Shown piece by piece: positions 35,440-48,879 of a DNA stretch of 64,000 nucleotides (positions within the stretch are counted from its first letter, which is position 1; each line of letters starts with the position of its first letter). The stretch covers positions 9,857,207-9,921,206 of the forward strand of contig NC_054886.1 in the NCBI RefSeq assembly GCF_018320785.1, in the 5' to 3' direction. The notes below the pieces were generated by a model. The model was not told the origin of the DNA. It made no database searches and worked only from the letters and a program-made list of their open reading frames with translations. A program made the position numbers and the translations under genes. The stretch is from Cheilinus undulatus (Eukaryota; Chordata; Actinopteri; Labriformes; Labridae).

Positions 35440-36715
35440 CAATTGCAGTCAAACTGTTACACAGTTTAAAGTGCACAAAAATGTTGGCAATGTTTAGACA
35501 AGTTGATGCCACTGGCGAGGAGTGAGGGAAACCATCACTCCTCTCGTGTAACACACTTTTACAAATGTTCCTAACTTGAGAGCTGCAAGCGTATTGTTTA
35601 TCAGCATCAAAAATTGCAGGAGCAGTCCTCCTGCTTACAAGCTAATTTTTGCCATTTTTAGGGATTTTTTGAATACGTAGGTGAAACTGGTAAAGAGTAA
35701 ATTCTTTAAATTTATTGGTTTTATTTGTAATTAAACTCCTGAAATGTATTTATTTATTTTTTAATTGCAGGGGAAATGTCTGCACACTGCCTAAATTGCA
35801 CAAACATGTTGGAACCATTTGGAAAGTGTGTGAATTTTACAGGAAGCCAGGTGTTCTACCGACTTTTCACATTTTTCTATCTGGCATGGTGTGTTGGCAA
35901 CATTTCTAATTGTGTTTGTCAGAAAGGGTTAAAAACATGCACACGGTCTAAATTGCACAAATACATAAGCAACATTTGGAAGAGCGGGCAAACCTGTTGC
36001 CAACTGATGAGGAACGAGGTGGCAACATTAAATCTTTTTAAATCACAGGCAAGGTCCTGAACACTATCTAAATTGCATAGATTTGTTGGCAACTATAGGG
36101 AAAAGCCTGTTCATTCCCATTGCCTACTTTTCCAAATGTTTCCAACATATGTGTGTAACTTAGACAGCGCTATCTCTTCTGATTTAACGTGACAGAAGAT
36201 CATTTGGTTGGAGCTGGTGAGGAGAGAGCTCACTCATCTCATTTTTTTTATCCAGTTTTCCAGAAGTTGCTAAATGTTAAGGAGCAAGTTGGCAACATTT
36301 GTTGTCAAAAATTGCAGGAAAGGTTAGGAGCAAGGGTTTCCCTTCCCTGTTCCACTGACTTTCCCAATTGTTACCCCTGTCAAGGAGCAAGTTGACAACG
36401 TTGTGCTGTTTTAGTTTTTTAGAACAATTGTAGGGAAATGCCCACACACTGACTAAATTGCACAAATAGGTTGGAAACATTTGGAAACATGTGGCAAGGC
36501 GTTCAACCTGCTTTTACAAAAGTTGCCAAATGGCAAGCCAATCTTGAAGTTTCTGTACTTTTGATTCCCCAATCAGTAAACTAAAGGAGATTTGATCACT
36601 TTGAAACACAGATTTGCATTTTGCCAACCTCTGTATGCAGAAATGTTGCCAATGTTTTTGTACAATTTGGACAGCATGTAGGAGTTTGTCTGCAGTTTTT
36701 ATCAATCATTGGTTT
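35440..36715. repeat. GTTGGCAAC-family array 3
   Basis: The same ordered words as array 2 (ATTGCACAAACATGTTGGAA, CATTTGGAAAGTGTG, TTGCCAACTGATGAGGAACG, AATTGCAGGAAAGGT), more degraded. It lies about 350 bp downstream of the transposase pseudogene. Confidence 0.82.
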
Positions 36716-38140
36716 CTAGAACTGTTTTTGCTGCTGTTATGAAACAGGTCTCAGTATGGTGAAATTTCTCAGTATCAGAGCATATCAGACAGGTATTATG
36801 ATGACATTTTGCAGCGTAATTACAGGACATCCAGATAAACATCCTGTATCACTATTCAGCTCAAAAGATATCCAGGTTTGATGTTTGGTGTGTGTCAGCC
36901 AGCCCTACAGGGAAACTAGCAGCACTCTTTCATGAACTGTTAAACTGCAGATATGCCATCGTCTTCGTCTCCTGAATGTATAATTAAAGATGGAATCTTC
37001 CTTGCATGCATAGTTGCCTTAACAGTAACCACAAGTCAGTTAGGTCTGCTGAATCCATTTTCCGTGCTTTAATTTCAGTATTTATAGTGTCTTCATGTCT
37101 GAATGTTTCTCTGTCTGCAGCCTGCTGCTGTGTTTTCTCTCTCAGAGCTCAGCAGCTGGTGGGGAGGGGGGATTCCCTCCTCGCTCTCAGGGGAGGTAAC
37201 CAGAGAGAAGGCAGACGCAGGCACGCAGAGAGACAGAGGGGCTGTTGGACAACACTACCAGTCTGCTAACAAGCGTATGCTGTGCCATATATGGACTCAG
37301 TGGGGTTGAAGGTTTAAGATTTCATAACTGAGACAAAGACACACAACAAACAAAGTGGTGTGTTTTGCAGACTTGTAGAAGTTGCATCACATCTGACATT
37401 AGAGAGTGAGTTTGCGGACTTTAGCTGAGGTGTGTGAAGGAAGTCAAGTACATTAGTCATTAGTCATTGCAAGAGAGTCCAGTTGTAAAAGCAATTCTAC
37501 ATACCTCCTCTCTCTATAAAAATCTTTGTATTCATGCAGAATGGGCCTATTTCATCCTCTGAGCTCACTGTTGACCTCTGAGAAATAATAAAACATCCAC
37601 AGTATGGACTCTTCTCTGCATGGGGCATTGAGAAATGTCCACCAAAGCAGTTGCTGCCTCTTCTTTCTTCTTGGTGGATTTGCAAACCAACCACATGCAT
37701 ATTGCCACATATTATATCAGACTGGGCACATATGCAAGTGTGCTAGGGCATGGATCAATAATACTAATGTGAAAGTAGAGGGGAAGAGGAGGGAGGACAA
37801 CTGTGCGTGACACGCCCTCCACACCAGGCTTTGGTAAATAGCAGAAATTGCATTGTTGTCTTCCTTAGTAATCATGAGATTAAATGTTCGTCATATTTGT
37901 ACCAGAAGTAAAACAAAGTGCATATGCAGAGTGAACACAGCTGTAAAACTGGTTATGTTTTTATCATCTGACATACAACCAGTTAGGGATGCATGATATT
38001 GATTGATATACCAATAATATCATGCATCCTTTTATAACCAATGTAACAAATGTAGGAACAAATTATTTGAGTTTGAGGCTGGACTAAAATACTTTTTCTT
38101 TGCTTATTATCATTCCTGAAAATCTTAAGATTTGATTTTG
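36716..38140. other. Intronic DNA; exon-like block at about 37124-37196
   Basis: TCTCTGTCTGCAG| to GGGGAG|GTAACC has acceptor and donor shape, but no recognisable protein and no link to the LRCH family. Otherwise nothing. Confidence 0.25.
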
Positions 38141-38159
38141 GGCTCTTTTGCTTTTATTT

Positions 38160-38275
38160 GGTGATGGATAGCAGAAACCAGGAGGACAGTGGGTAAAAAC
38201 TTTCAGCACAGACGCCATGGGTCAGACTTGAACCAGAGCCACCTGTTTAGTAGACTTGCTTCCGCATCGGCCATC
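38160..38275 (-). mobile_element. Second SINE-like copy
   Basis: GGATAGCAGAAACCAGG, GGACAGTGGG and GTCAGACTTGAACC align in the same order with the element at 735-897. The minus strand gives GGTTCAAGTCT, a near-canonical tRNA B box. More diverged than the first copy. Confidence 0.45.
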
Positions 38276-38735
38276 GATTCATTCAATTCAATTCAAAACT
38301 TTATTACAGACTCTAGGTCCAGAGAATAATGTTTGTTTCTGTGTTCATCCTGGCACTTTAAAGTGTTTTAAGAACTAAAGTTTAAGGTCTAAACTACATT
38401 CATGTATCAGAATCAATATTGGAATCAGCCAAAAACAATTTGTAAATATTGACAAAATTGGGAAAAATCCAACCTTGTACCTCATTTGAACCACTTAGTT
38501 GCTTGGTAACAATGTCAACCAGAACATGGCCTATCAGTAACGAGCTGAAAGGGTGCAGATCACTGCCTAGCTTAATAGAATTGGATGAATGTCAGGGTGG
38601 AAGATATATGGCATTTGTATCGTGATGGCGATGTGTGCATGCGCAATAGTTACACCACAAGGACATGTGATTGTCAGGTGACTTGCTGCTTCTGTGCTTT
38701 TGGATTTGAGCAAAAATTAAACATTTTCTAATTTC

Positions 38736-39569
38736 TAGGGCTGGGCAATTAATCACAGATTTGATTAAATTGCAATATAGCCTACTACAATTTACAAAAT
38801 GTAAAGTTGCAATATTTCTTTAACTTGAAATGTGTCAAAATACCAGTGTAAAGGTCATATGTTTTACCCTTTTAGGACAAGCTTATATTGGTCTCAGATG
38901 TCCCCAAAACATGCCTGTGAAGTTTGTTGCTGAAAAAACACTCCAGTATGGAATTTTTGCATGTCTAAAAACCCCTCTGTTTCAGCCCTGCTCAGAGCGA
39001 GCTGTTTTTTTGTCTGTGGCTTTAAATGTTACTGAGCTGTCTGACTCAGCGTGTGACTCCACCCCTCTCAGGAGATGGATGTGACTCTCCTGAGCCTCCT
39101 TTCAGCTGATTAGGAGAGAAGGGTAGAACTTTCTTCCAAATGGGGAGGGCCAACCGAACCTGGGGGCGGAGCTAACTCCTCACATGACATCATGAGGGGA
39201 AAATCTGAGAATGGCTTGTTTCAGCAAACATTTTCTGAAAGGTGGAGAAAGGCGGATGTGGGGGGATGGATTTTTCTGATTCTTGAGGGGATTGTGGACA
39301 GGCAAAGGGCACATATTTTTGTTAGAAAACCCTGAAAAGTGATTTTTTTGCATAATATGTCCCCTTTAATATTTTTTGCAGCAAATACTTAATGCATATT
39401 ATGCAAGCATTTAAGTTTTTTTTAGTATAAAAATTCCTGCTTTACTCATGTATATGTTTTTCTTATTTAAAACGAGATGACATCAAAATGATCATCCCTT
39501 AAAAATAACAATTGCAATATGGGCAAAACAATCAGTTATTAGATATTTGTTTTAAAATGTTTTGCCCTA
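38736..39569. mobile_element. hAT-like element (same family as 31506) with a nested MITE
   Basis: The left end TAGGGCTGGGCAATTAATCA, then GATTAAATTGCAATAT and TGTCAAAATACCAGT, match the 31506-32078 element block for block. The right end closes with TTTTGCCCTA (39569). The alignment is broken between about 38850 and 39366 by a separate element. Flanking 8-mers (CTAATTTC and GTATCTTT) do not clearly match, so the original target duplication is lost or an end is misplaced. Confidence 0.75.
38850..39366. mobile_element. MITE nested in the 38736 hAT element
   Basis: The ends TAAAGGTCATATG and CATAATATGTCCCCTTTA are inverted relatives (complement TAAAGGGGACATATTATG). The junctions GTAA and TTAA suggest a TTAA-like target. 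The interior includes an open frame without known motifs. No transposase recognised. Confidence 0.7.
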
Positions 39570-39599
39570 GTATCTTTAATCTAATATTGTGTGGGTTGT

Positions 39600-42500
39600 A
39601 ATATAGAATGATTATTAATGCTTGTATTATTGGAAAATATATAAGATGAGGAACCAGAAATAGTCCCATATTAAATCACAATCACAATTTTGGGCCTGAA
39701 CTCCTCATCAGAAGTCAGAGGAGTGGTCTCTCTGTGTCTCTCTTACTTACATAAGGCTGCAGGTGACCCTGCTTCCTCATCCCGATGCTTCAGACTGACC
39801 CTAAGTTACCTGAGGACGATTCTAGGCCAGTTGACTCCAGTGACACTTTGTCCCGGTGCTTGCTTATTAACAGACCGTTCATGGCACGGACATGCCGATG
39901 TTTATTTTCCAGCTTAAATGTGTGTGCTGCAGCATGATTGTCATGGCAGTGTACGGTTAACCATCAGTTGCACTCTTGAGTCTTTACATATCAGCTAACT
40001 TAGCTTTAAATGTTGTTAGAGTGGTAGATGATGCTAAGGGAACACAGTAGCAATTTTGTATCTAGAACTGCTCTGTCTTCTTCATCCTCATCCTCCATCT
40101 GTGTGCCAGAGCCACTGGGAGAGGCTGTACAAATCTGAAAATGACATAAAGACCCAGTAAGAAAAAAAGTAGAATTTTTGATTTGTTCTTAATAAATCAA
40201 AAATTGTCGCAATGTCTGTTTTTTCTAGTATCATTTAGCCCTAATTTTTATAATTGTATGTGTGTTGGATCTGTAGCATAGGTCTTCTTTTTGGTGCTAA
40301 AAATATCTTAGAACTTGCCATTTTTGGGTGCAAAAGTTCCCTAGAACATTGTTTCAGTCTCTTTTTGTTCATGTCATGGCCTGGCTATGAGGTTTTACAT
40401 TATTAGTTCAATAGTTTAGTTCAATGTTCATTGGGTTCACCAGTGAAACTTCCATAAGGAGGGCTTTACATTTTAAACAGGCTACATTTTGAGGACACAA
40501 CAATAAATAATATGAGTATTTTTGCTGCATTGATAAGAATGATATTTGGGTGGAAAAAAAGGTTATTGCAGTTTGACTTTAACAGTGGATGTCTTAGCTG
40601 ACCTCTGTGGGTCCCCGGTGTGGCCGGTCCTCAGACAGTTCTCCCCTTTTTTTGCTCCCTTAAGGGTGGCCTTGCTCTCAGTGCTAATATACAAGCGAGG
40701 ACAAGGACCGTTGTCCAGTCAAATATCCTAATCAAACTTAAACTGTTGTGCAATTTTATTATTCATGTACACGCACTGACTGCAGTCTGCAAATCCACCA
40801 GACTCCATTGGCAAAACAACAATTTAAAAACAAGAGTTTGCTATAGTTTTTTTGGTAAACACATACTTGTGTTCACTATGTGTTTACTGCAAATACTCCT
40901 ATTGTGACGATGATGAAATTAGGATTAATTTTGCAGCACAACTCTGATGGACCAGCACCTCATTAAAACATCTTTTTCCCCTGAAGCGAAAATGTTAAAT
41001 CATGGATGCATCAATACATGTTTAGGTGTTATTTAAGCTAGCCTCTCTCTCTGTGCCTCCATCAGGGGAACCACTATGACGTACATGTTTGAGACCACAT
41101 GACCCACAAAGCTGCTTCAAATCTGTAATTTAGGATCTACTGATACTGTAAAGCTGTTCGTCCTTACATGGCTTATCAGGCTGGGAAAGTATTTAAAATA
41201 AAGCTGCTGTACTTTGGGATCATTTGTGCAAAGTTGGCTTAATGGCTTGTATTTGGAAAACATGCATTAATCAGGATTTTCTTCTGGTCAGTCCATCCCA
41301 AAAAATGACCAAAAATACCCATGTTTAAGCCTGATATGCTGCAGATTATTGCCAATTTATTAGGTTTTTGCTCTTGTTTTAAACTTTGTTTAGTTCCTAG
41401 TAGCCAGTCAAGTTGACATGTCACCAGAGACGAGGTGCAGTACTGTTGGATTGCTGACAATTTATCCAAGATGGTAGCCATGCATGATCCAGTGCTGTTT
41501 TGCCGTACTATCACTACTATGTGTGGATAAACAACATCATAACGTAAACAAAGAGCTGAAAATAACAAACAGGTGAGCAGAAAGGGTTACGTATGTCTTC
41601 TTTACAACTCTGTATTCACAGCTCTCCTCAACTCCTTGTGGAAATCTCAGGAGAAAGAAGGTCGGGTTGAAAGATTGCAGCTCTTATCATTTGCAAAAGC
41701 AGCTCATCTAATTGATTTCGGGAACTTTTAAGAAGTTTTGTGCATGTGTAAAAGCGACATTTGTCTGGATTTGAAACCCGGACATGAGGGCTGCGTGCCT
41801 CTCTCCTGTCTTTATTTCCTGTCTCTGCTGTAGCCTCCATCTCCTGCAGGGTCAGCAGGCAGCCATTAGTTAATCGTTGCCAGTGCTGATTCCTCCTGGC
41901 TCTGCATTTGTCCTGCCTCACAATGTAACTCTCTGAGAGTGTGTGCAAATAATCTAATGGTGTGGAGAGGACTGCTTGGTGAATAATGAAAGCAGAGGCC
42001 CGGTCTGCCTTATGTAACCCAGCAGATCCATTAACTCCCACAGAGTTCGGTGTCCAGATGGCTGATTCACCAAGGAGAGTTTGTACACGACAGAGAGGCC
42101 ACGGGGCCTCGGAAGGGTTAGAAACGCTCTGAGTATTACAGTTGTTCAAATGTTTGATATTTCAACACTTACTGATATAAAACAACACAATCTTTGTGAT
42201 TTGAATGGACATTAGTGTCAAAAAGTACCAAAACTGGAAAAAACTACACATCATTGGTCCTATTTTGACATAAAGGAGAGAAAAAGAAAATGTCTGTTTC
42301 AGTTGCACAAACATTGAAAGCATTCTTGTACAAACTTACACTAGTTTTTTTTTTTTTTGGTATTTAAACCAAGACACTGCCTGGCATCCAATGTCTAGGG
42401 CTTCTGTTTTGGTCTCCTTGGTTTCAAAAAGAGCAGTGGAGCCTTTTTGAATCTGGCTGGCGTCTTATGAAAGTTTAGAATTGTGGTGCTGTGACAAATG

Positions 42501-42700
42501 TATTGTGTATACATAGAAATGAAACTGGGGCTCCTCTGTTGTCCGAGGCTTCTTCACCTTTCTAGCTTTACATTTTCTCGGAAGTTTCATACACTTAAGT
42601 AAACCGATGAAATCTTTCTTTGAAGGCAGGTGGAACCATTACACTGTGTGCTAACATCAAAAAAGCCCAAAGAATGAGCCCTACCCAGCTGTGATTTATC
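39600..42700. other. Intronic DNA without recognised genes
   Basis: Mixed unique sequence. A 173-codon minus-strand ORF (41628-42149) has no recognisable motif, splice context or repeat origin, and was not called. A T-run lies near 42349-42358. Confidence 0.35.
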
Positions 42701-42714
42701 GATATCAGTGTATA

Positions 42715-43625
42715 TTACTGGGCCACCCATTTTTGACCCTGTTTCCATTAAAAAACCCATTTTAACACTGTTTTGCAATTTTAACACATTTTTGACACTG
42801 TTCGGCCATTTTAAACCCATTAAACTCTATTTTGCCATTTTTTACCTATTTCTGACAGGGTTTTGCCATTTCCTTTTTTTCCAATCAATTTTTAACCCAT
42901 GTTTGACGCTGTTTTGCTGTTTTCAACCCATTTTTGACACTTATGAGACATTTTACCCATTTTTGAGCATGTTTTGTCATTTTTGACCCATTTTTTGACC
43001 CCATTTTTCCATTTTTTACCTATTTCTATTAATATTTTGCTGTTCTAACTGATTTTCTGACCCTGTTGTGCCATTTTTGACCATGTTTTGCCATTTTAAC
43101 CCATTTTTGAAAACTTTTTTTTTTGCCATTTTTGACCTATTTCTGTTGCTTATTTTCTGTTTTAACAAATTTTTTACGCTGGTTTGGAACTTAATTCCCA
43201 CATCTAACATTGCTTTTGCTCTTTTCACAAATTTTTACCATTTTTTTGCCCTTTTTAACCAATTTCTTGCCAATTTTTGCAATGTTTTTTTGCAACTCTT
43301 AACCTGTGTGTTCTGCTTTTTGCTGTTTTGCCACTTTAACCCACTTTTGCAAGTTTTCTCCCATTTTGGGCAATTTTTGCCCCATTTTGCCAAGTATAAT
43401 TTTTTTGGTCACTTTTAAGCAATCACTACCACTTTTTGCTCCTATATTTCCACTCATTACCCATTTTTACCATTTACATCCATTTTGCAATTTCTTTTGC
43501 CACTTTTAACTCATTTATACTGCTTTTTGACCAATTTTTTCACTAATGACCCATTTTTAGCCACATTTTTTACCACTTTTTGTACATTTTGCCACTTCTT
43601 TTTGCCATTTTTCCCTCATTATCAC
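42715..43625. repeat. T-rich GCCATTTTTGACC-type array
   Basis: About 900 bp of TTTTGCCATTTTTGACCCA and ACCCATTTTTGACACTGTT variants at roughly 20-25 bp spacing, the same general family as 2128-2748 and the interior of 15401-16175. Phe-rich plus-strand frames are repeat shadows. Confidence 0.85.
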
Positions 43626-44234
43626 CGTCTTCAGGGACCAGATCCAGATTTATGCATCCCTAAACCTGACCTCTCTCTATTAATTTGTTGGCCTGCCTTG
43701 ATCTCTGCTTGGTTTTGAAATAATAGTTTAAAAGCTGCAGCATGTGTGGACACTCATGTGGGTGTGATTTATCTGCTGAGGTCTGTTTTTCTTCAGACAT
43801 GTGGACGGATAATTAATAACATAAATATTATAGACATCATGATGTTGGTTCTTAACCTTCAAAGATCCTCGGTTAACTCACTGATCATCTGTGACCTCAA
43901 CTACACTGTAATTAAACTTCATCTCATTACAGCCTCAGGTTAAATGGAATATAGAGGAGTTACATAAATACTCTGTCAGAGCCGGACAAAAGGTAGTTTT
44001 GAAGACGTGTTGATATTTTCCAATGACAAAAAGGGTAAGAAAATACAGTTTATAGCAGATACTTTGTTGATTAAAACTCAAACAGATTTCAGGCCTCATG
44101 TTCAGTAAAAATATAACAGTCATAAACTTATTGACCACACTGATTTGAAATAGTTAGACTCAGATATTATCATAAGATGTGTTTCATTTTGGAGCATTAA
44201 TATCATCAGTAAAAGTCTATTGATATTAATACTT

Positions 44235-45385
44235 GTTTATCACCTTTCCAGTTGTTGCCAACTAGCAAAAAGTGAATTTGAAACATTTTTCAATGAGCAA
44301 AAGTTGTACAGCAAACTCCTGCACATTGTAAGATTTGCACAAATATGATTTTTGGATAATTGGATAAAAACTAGCGGGGAGTGAGCCGAACTGGCTGTAG
44401 CATCAAGTCAGCAACATTTAATTTTTCAAATCAAAAAAAAAAAAAAAATCAGGCGACACACTTTCAAAATTGCACAATTATGTCGGCAAAATTTCAAAAA
44501 GTAGGTGGAACTGGCAAGAAGTGAGGGAAGCCAACGCTTCTTTCATGTTGCACCACCTTTTCCAGATGTTGCCAGCTGCAGTTGGAAACAATTGTTTTTG
44601 TAAACAAAGATTGCAGGCAAACTCCTGTACTCAAAATTCCACAAGTTGGCAATGAATGAAACTGGCAAGAATTGAGCCAACTGGCAGTAGAATCGAGAAG
44701 GCAACGTCGTATGTCTTTGATGAATTAAAACTGCCGGCAAACTTATATAGACTGTCAAAATTGATCAAATATGTTTGCAACATTCAGAGAAGTGGGTGAA
44801 ACTAGCAGGGAGTGAGAGAAACGATTTCTTCTCTCATGTTTTATCCACTTTTACAGATGCGTTCAAGTTGGAACATTTAGCCTAGTGTTGTAGAGGAACA
44901 AAAATTGCATAGCAAGCAGAATTGCACAAGTAAGATGGCAATATTTGGGTAAGCAGGATTGGGTAGGCAACATTTTAATGCATTTCATGTGCAAAAATCG
45001 CATGCATACTCTGGCATATGATCTAAAATTGTGCAAATATGTTGGCAACATTTAGAGAAGTGGCAGCTGAGAAGAAGCAAGGGAAACCATCACTCCTCTT
45101 GTCGACCTTCTCTTCCAAATATTGCCAACTGGTGAGGAGTGAGTTGAGGACATTTTTTGTTTCATCCTTAAAAATTTCCAGGGAACTTCTGCATATTATC
45201 AGAATTGCACGGATGTGTTTGCAACTTTTGGACAAGTGGATGGAACTGGTGAGGAGTAGTTAAGTTAACTGGCAAAGAATGATGAGGCAATTTTGACACA
45301 TTATCAAAATTGCACAAATACACTGGCAACATGTAGAAAAGTGGGTTAAACCAGTATGGAATGGAGGAAACCATCACATATCTCT
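44235..45385. repeat. GTTGGCAAC-family array 4
   Basis: About five degraded units. The clearest lies near 45038-45150, where GTTGGCAACATTTAGAGAAG is followed after about 45 bases by CTTCTCTTCCAAATATTGCC, a near-perfect inverted pair, then AACTGGTGAGGAGTGAGTTG. Confidence 0.85.
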
Positions 45386-47155
45386 CAGCTCTTTCTTTTC
45401 TGTGTTTCCACTCGTTCTGGCGCTCTTGCAGCGTGCGTGCCGTTGCCATGAAGACTGAAACAGTTTGACACTGCTGCCGTTCGCTTCATCTGCTGTTTGT
45501 CACTTTTGATCTTTTGCAATTAAATCTGGAGGTTTCACTTTGAGGCGTGGAAAGTAAATTATTCCTGACGGCTCAGCGTTTTATTTAAACTCATCTCATT
45601 CTGCTTTGCACAGTCAATCATCATTAGTTTGTTTACTCTGTATTTCCTAGGTGTTGTTAGGCGTTCTTAGTGTGCTCGTAGTGTAGTTCCCCTTTTTGCA
45701 TGACCGCACCGAGCTTTGCATACGAGAGCTAAAGCAAATCCTGCAGCATGTGGGAGAGAGAGAAGAGAGAGGAGGAGGGAGGAGGTGGAAAGAAGCAGGG
45801 GTGAGAGATGGAGGGCGAGAGGAGAAGAGATGGTGTAGGAAGAAGAAGATGAAGTAAATTTGGTTTGACTTGATTTAGCGAATATAGTTTATCAGAAAAA
45901 GGATCCTTATTGAGTTTTTTAGAATATTTCTGTAGGTTGTTTCTACTTGTAGAGGCTGCAGTTCTGAAGCTTTGCTCAGTGGGGATTACCTCCTACTAAA
46001 AGGGATCTCATCTCAACATGCCACACCTTGATTTCACTTTGACGTTATTTTAAACACCACAGAAAGTTTCTAGCTGGCTTTATTTCACAACGTAACCAAT
46101 GACAACACATCTGTGTGTGCTGTAAGACAGGATGTGGCAGTGCTGATTCCTGTTACAGTGTTAGTTACAGCGGGTTGAGGAGCAGCTCTGAACACCACAG
46201 TACTGTTAGCATGAGAGTGATTCTTTGTCAGACTGCAGAACAAGAGCTCAGTGTTAAAATTACACAACGTTCTGTGCAAGAATTAATGCCAAAAATTAAA
46301 CTGATCCTTTGAGTTTCAAATAACCTCAAAATCTCTTTCAAAAGCACCAAAGATATAAAATTTGTATGTTCTGTGACCTGGGTGTAATGCAAAATGATAA
46401 AATATTCAAAAGTTGAGGTGCTTCTGGGAGGATACCTCCATTTCCTGATAAACATCTTCTTATTTTATGCCTCTCTGCAGCCTCTTAAATATCTCTTATT
46501 CCTGCTGGGCCACCACACACTATGCTGACTCACCAAAACCAAAGTGACTCAGCAAGACGTAGCATGTAAATAACATTGTTTTTTCCATTCTTCCAGTTAT
46601 GTTCCAGCAACATGAGAAAACCCCCCTCCAGCCAGTCTTACTGCTCAGCTTTAAAGCCCCATTCGAGGCCTGCTACCTGAGTTTGTACAGGTCAAAGTTG
46701 CTCGTTTTCCTTATAGTGATGAGGAGTTCTTTAGGAGGACATTGACGTAACCAGGACCCATGTATTCTTTAAACTGGGTTGTGATTACACGTATCAGGAG
46801 AAGGCTGGGGTCACCACAGGGCTGTCTGTTTTCTTTTGTTTAGATGTTTTTTGCTGCATGTCTTTTATAAGTCTATTTCTTCACATGAACAAAGACCAAC
46901 AAAATAAAAGTAAAACTGATCCAAACCCCCCCCCCCCCCCCCACACACACACACAAAAACATCCAAATGTTTTGAAGCATCGCCCAGTAACTAACTGAAT
47001 CAATAAATATCAACAGGGAGCAGTACCATAAATTCCTGAGTTCTGCTGAGTGAAGATTTCCAGTTTTGTCAGGGGGGTTTGGGGGCTTTAAAGAAAGATC
47101 TGTTATTTTTTCTAACAAGACTAGTTCAGGTATCCATATTTCTAAGAATTAAGAA
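45386..47155. other. Intronic DNA with a GA-rich tract and a C17(AC)6 microsatellite
   Basis: A purine-rich tract occupies about 45750-45852. A run of 17 C followed by six AC repeats lies at 46926-46954. No gene recognised. Confidence 0.6.
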
Positions 47156-47159
47156 TGCA

Positions 47160-48245
47160 TACTGTTAAACATATGGTATCAGTATTGGCAGATATAAGCT
47201 TCAAAGATTGACTATTGGTGTGGATATAAACTACAGGATATACTGGCTGTATATATTGGCCTTTATTAGTTGGCAAAATTAACTAATATCGCTGTATATG
47301 TCATCCTTCATTGGCTCTAATTATTGGCTTTCATCACCTGTGAATATCTGCTAAAAAGTGACCAATATTGGTGGTAAATATTGCCCTTTATTGGGTGTAA
47401 ATATTGGCCTGCATCAGCAGTGAATATCAGACAATATCGGCTATAAATAAGGATCAATATCAGATGTAAATATTGATCAATATCAGCTGTAAGGATCAGT
47501 CTGAATCTATTTGTCAATATCAGCTGTAAATATGGGTCTATATTGGCTGTTATTTCCACACTATATCAGCTGTAGATATATGGCTAAATTGGCTGTAATA
47601 ACTGGTCTAAATTGTTGTAATTGGCTGTAAATACGGACCTGTATCTGCTTTAAGAGGTGGTTAATAGCTGGTGCAATTATGGGTCTATATTGGCTGAAAG
47701 TATTGGTCTTTCTCAGCTGCAAGTATCTTTCTGTATCAGTCTACAGAGGCTCTACACATCAGACTATATCCGCTGCAATTATGGGTCTATATTGGCTGTA
47801 ATAATTGGTCTAAATCATTCTAATTGGCTTTGAATATGGGTCTGTGTTTGCTGTAAGTATTGGTCCATATCAGTTTGCACCTGCTGTGAGTATAGGTTGA
47901 TATCAGATGCAAAAATGGGTCTATATTGGCTGTAAGTATCGGTTTATATAGGTCTATATAGGCTGTAAATATCGGACTGTATCAGTTGTAAATATGGGTC
48001 TTTATTGGCTGTAATAATTGGTCTAAATCATTCTAATTAGCTGTAAATATGGGTTTATGTCATCTGTAAGTACTGGCCCATATCAGTTTGTATCAGCTGT
48101 GAGTATTGGTTGATATCAGATGTAAATATGGGTCTATATTGGCTATAAGTACTAGTATAGGCTGTAAATATCAGTCTGTCAGCAGCAAATATGGGTCTAT
48201 TTTGACTTTAAATACTGTCTGCATTTACCTATAGTTTTATTGAGT
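47160..48245. repeat. 23-bp minisatellite (TGTAAATATGGGTCTATATTGGC)
   Basis: Forty or so diverged units. The clearest are exactly 23 bp (TGTAAATATGGGTCTATATT plus GGC). Interspersed 33-bp variants carry an extra ten bases (for example TAATAATTGGTCTAAATC...). Left part more degraded than right. Confidence 0.88.
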
Positions 48246-48317
48246 TTTAGACAGGACTAACAGACCAATATCTTTTGAAGCCTTTTTCTTTATTCATCAT
48301 TCTTTCCAGGGTCTGAA

Positions 48318-48872
48318 CCAAGGTTATAATAGTGTTGGAGTTTTCATTAGTTTTTTATTTTCATTTCGTTTTTACTTTCTGTGTTCCATTTCAGTTTAGT
48401 TTCAATTCGTTTAACTGCGGGTTTGTTAGTTAGTTTTTATTTTGCAAAAATGCTTCATTTGAGTTAAGCTTTGATTGGTTTTCGTTTTGTTGAATAGATG
48501 TCAGGGCTGAGTGGACATCATACATTTTATAAAACATGTTCAAACAGGCTACTCCTCACTTATCACTTTATTCATTTAAAGTTGATATTTGAATACAACT
48601 CTTGATATAAAACTACCACTGTGTGAAGTCCTAACCAATCAAATCAGACCATTTTACACTCCCCAGGCTTAGATGTAGGTGCCAGTCAGTAAGGTTGTGT
48701 CAAACTAAGGATATTTTGTCTCTATTATAGTTTTGTAAACACACTATACAGTTTTAGTTAGTTTTCATTTTTTGTTAAAGCTTAGTTTTTATTTAGTTTC
48801 AGTTGAGTAAAAGGATTTTCACATTTTAGTTTTAGTAATTTACTTAGTTTTAGTTAACTATAATAACCTTTG
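48318..48872. mobile_element. MITE with TTTTAGTT-rich interior
   Basis: The left end CCAAGGTTATAATAGTG and right end complement CAAAGGTTATTATAGTTAAC form terminal inverted repeats. TCTGA occurs on both sides (48312-48316 and 48873-48877), a possible partial target duplication. The interior alternates TTTTAGTTAG and TTTCATTT words typical of a very common fish element. Confidence 0.75.
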
Positions 48873-48879
48873 TCTGACC

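Noticed and set aside
37124..37196. Exon between TCTGCAG and GGTAACC
   Set aside because: Splice-like edges only. The translation has no similarity to LRCH proteins or any family I recognise.
41628..42149. 173-codon minus-strand ORF
   Set aside because: The longest ORF in the window, but no motif, no paralogue and no exon boundaries. Plausible by chance in 64 kb.
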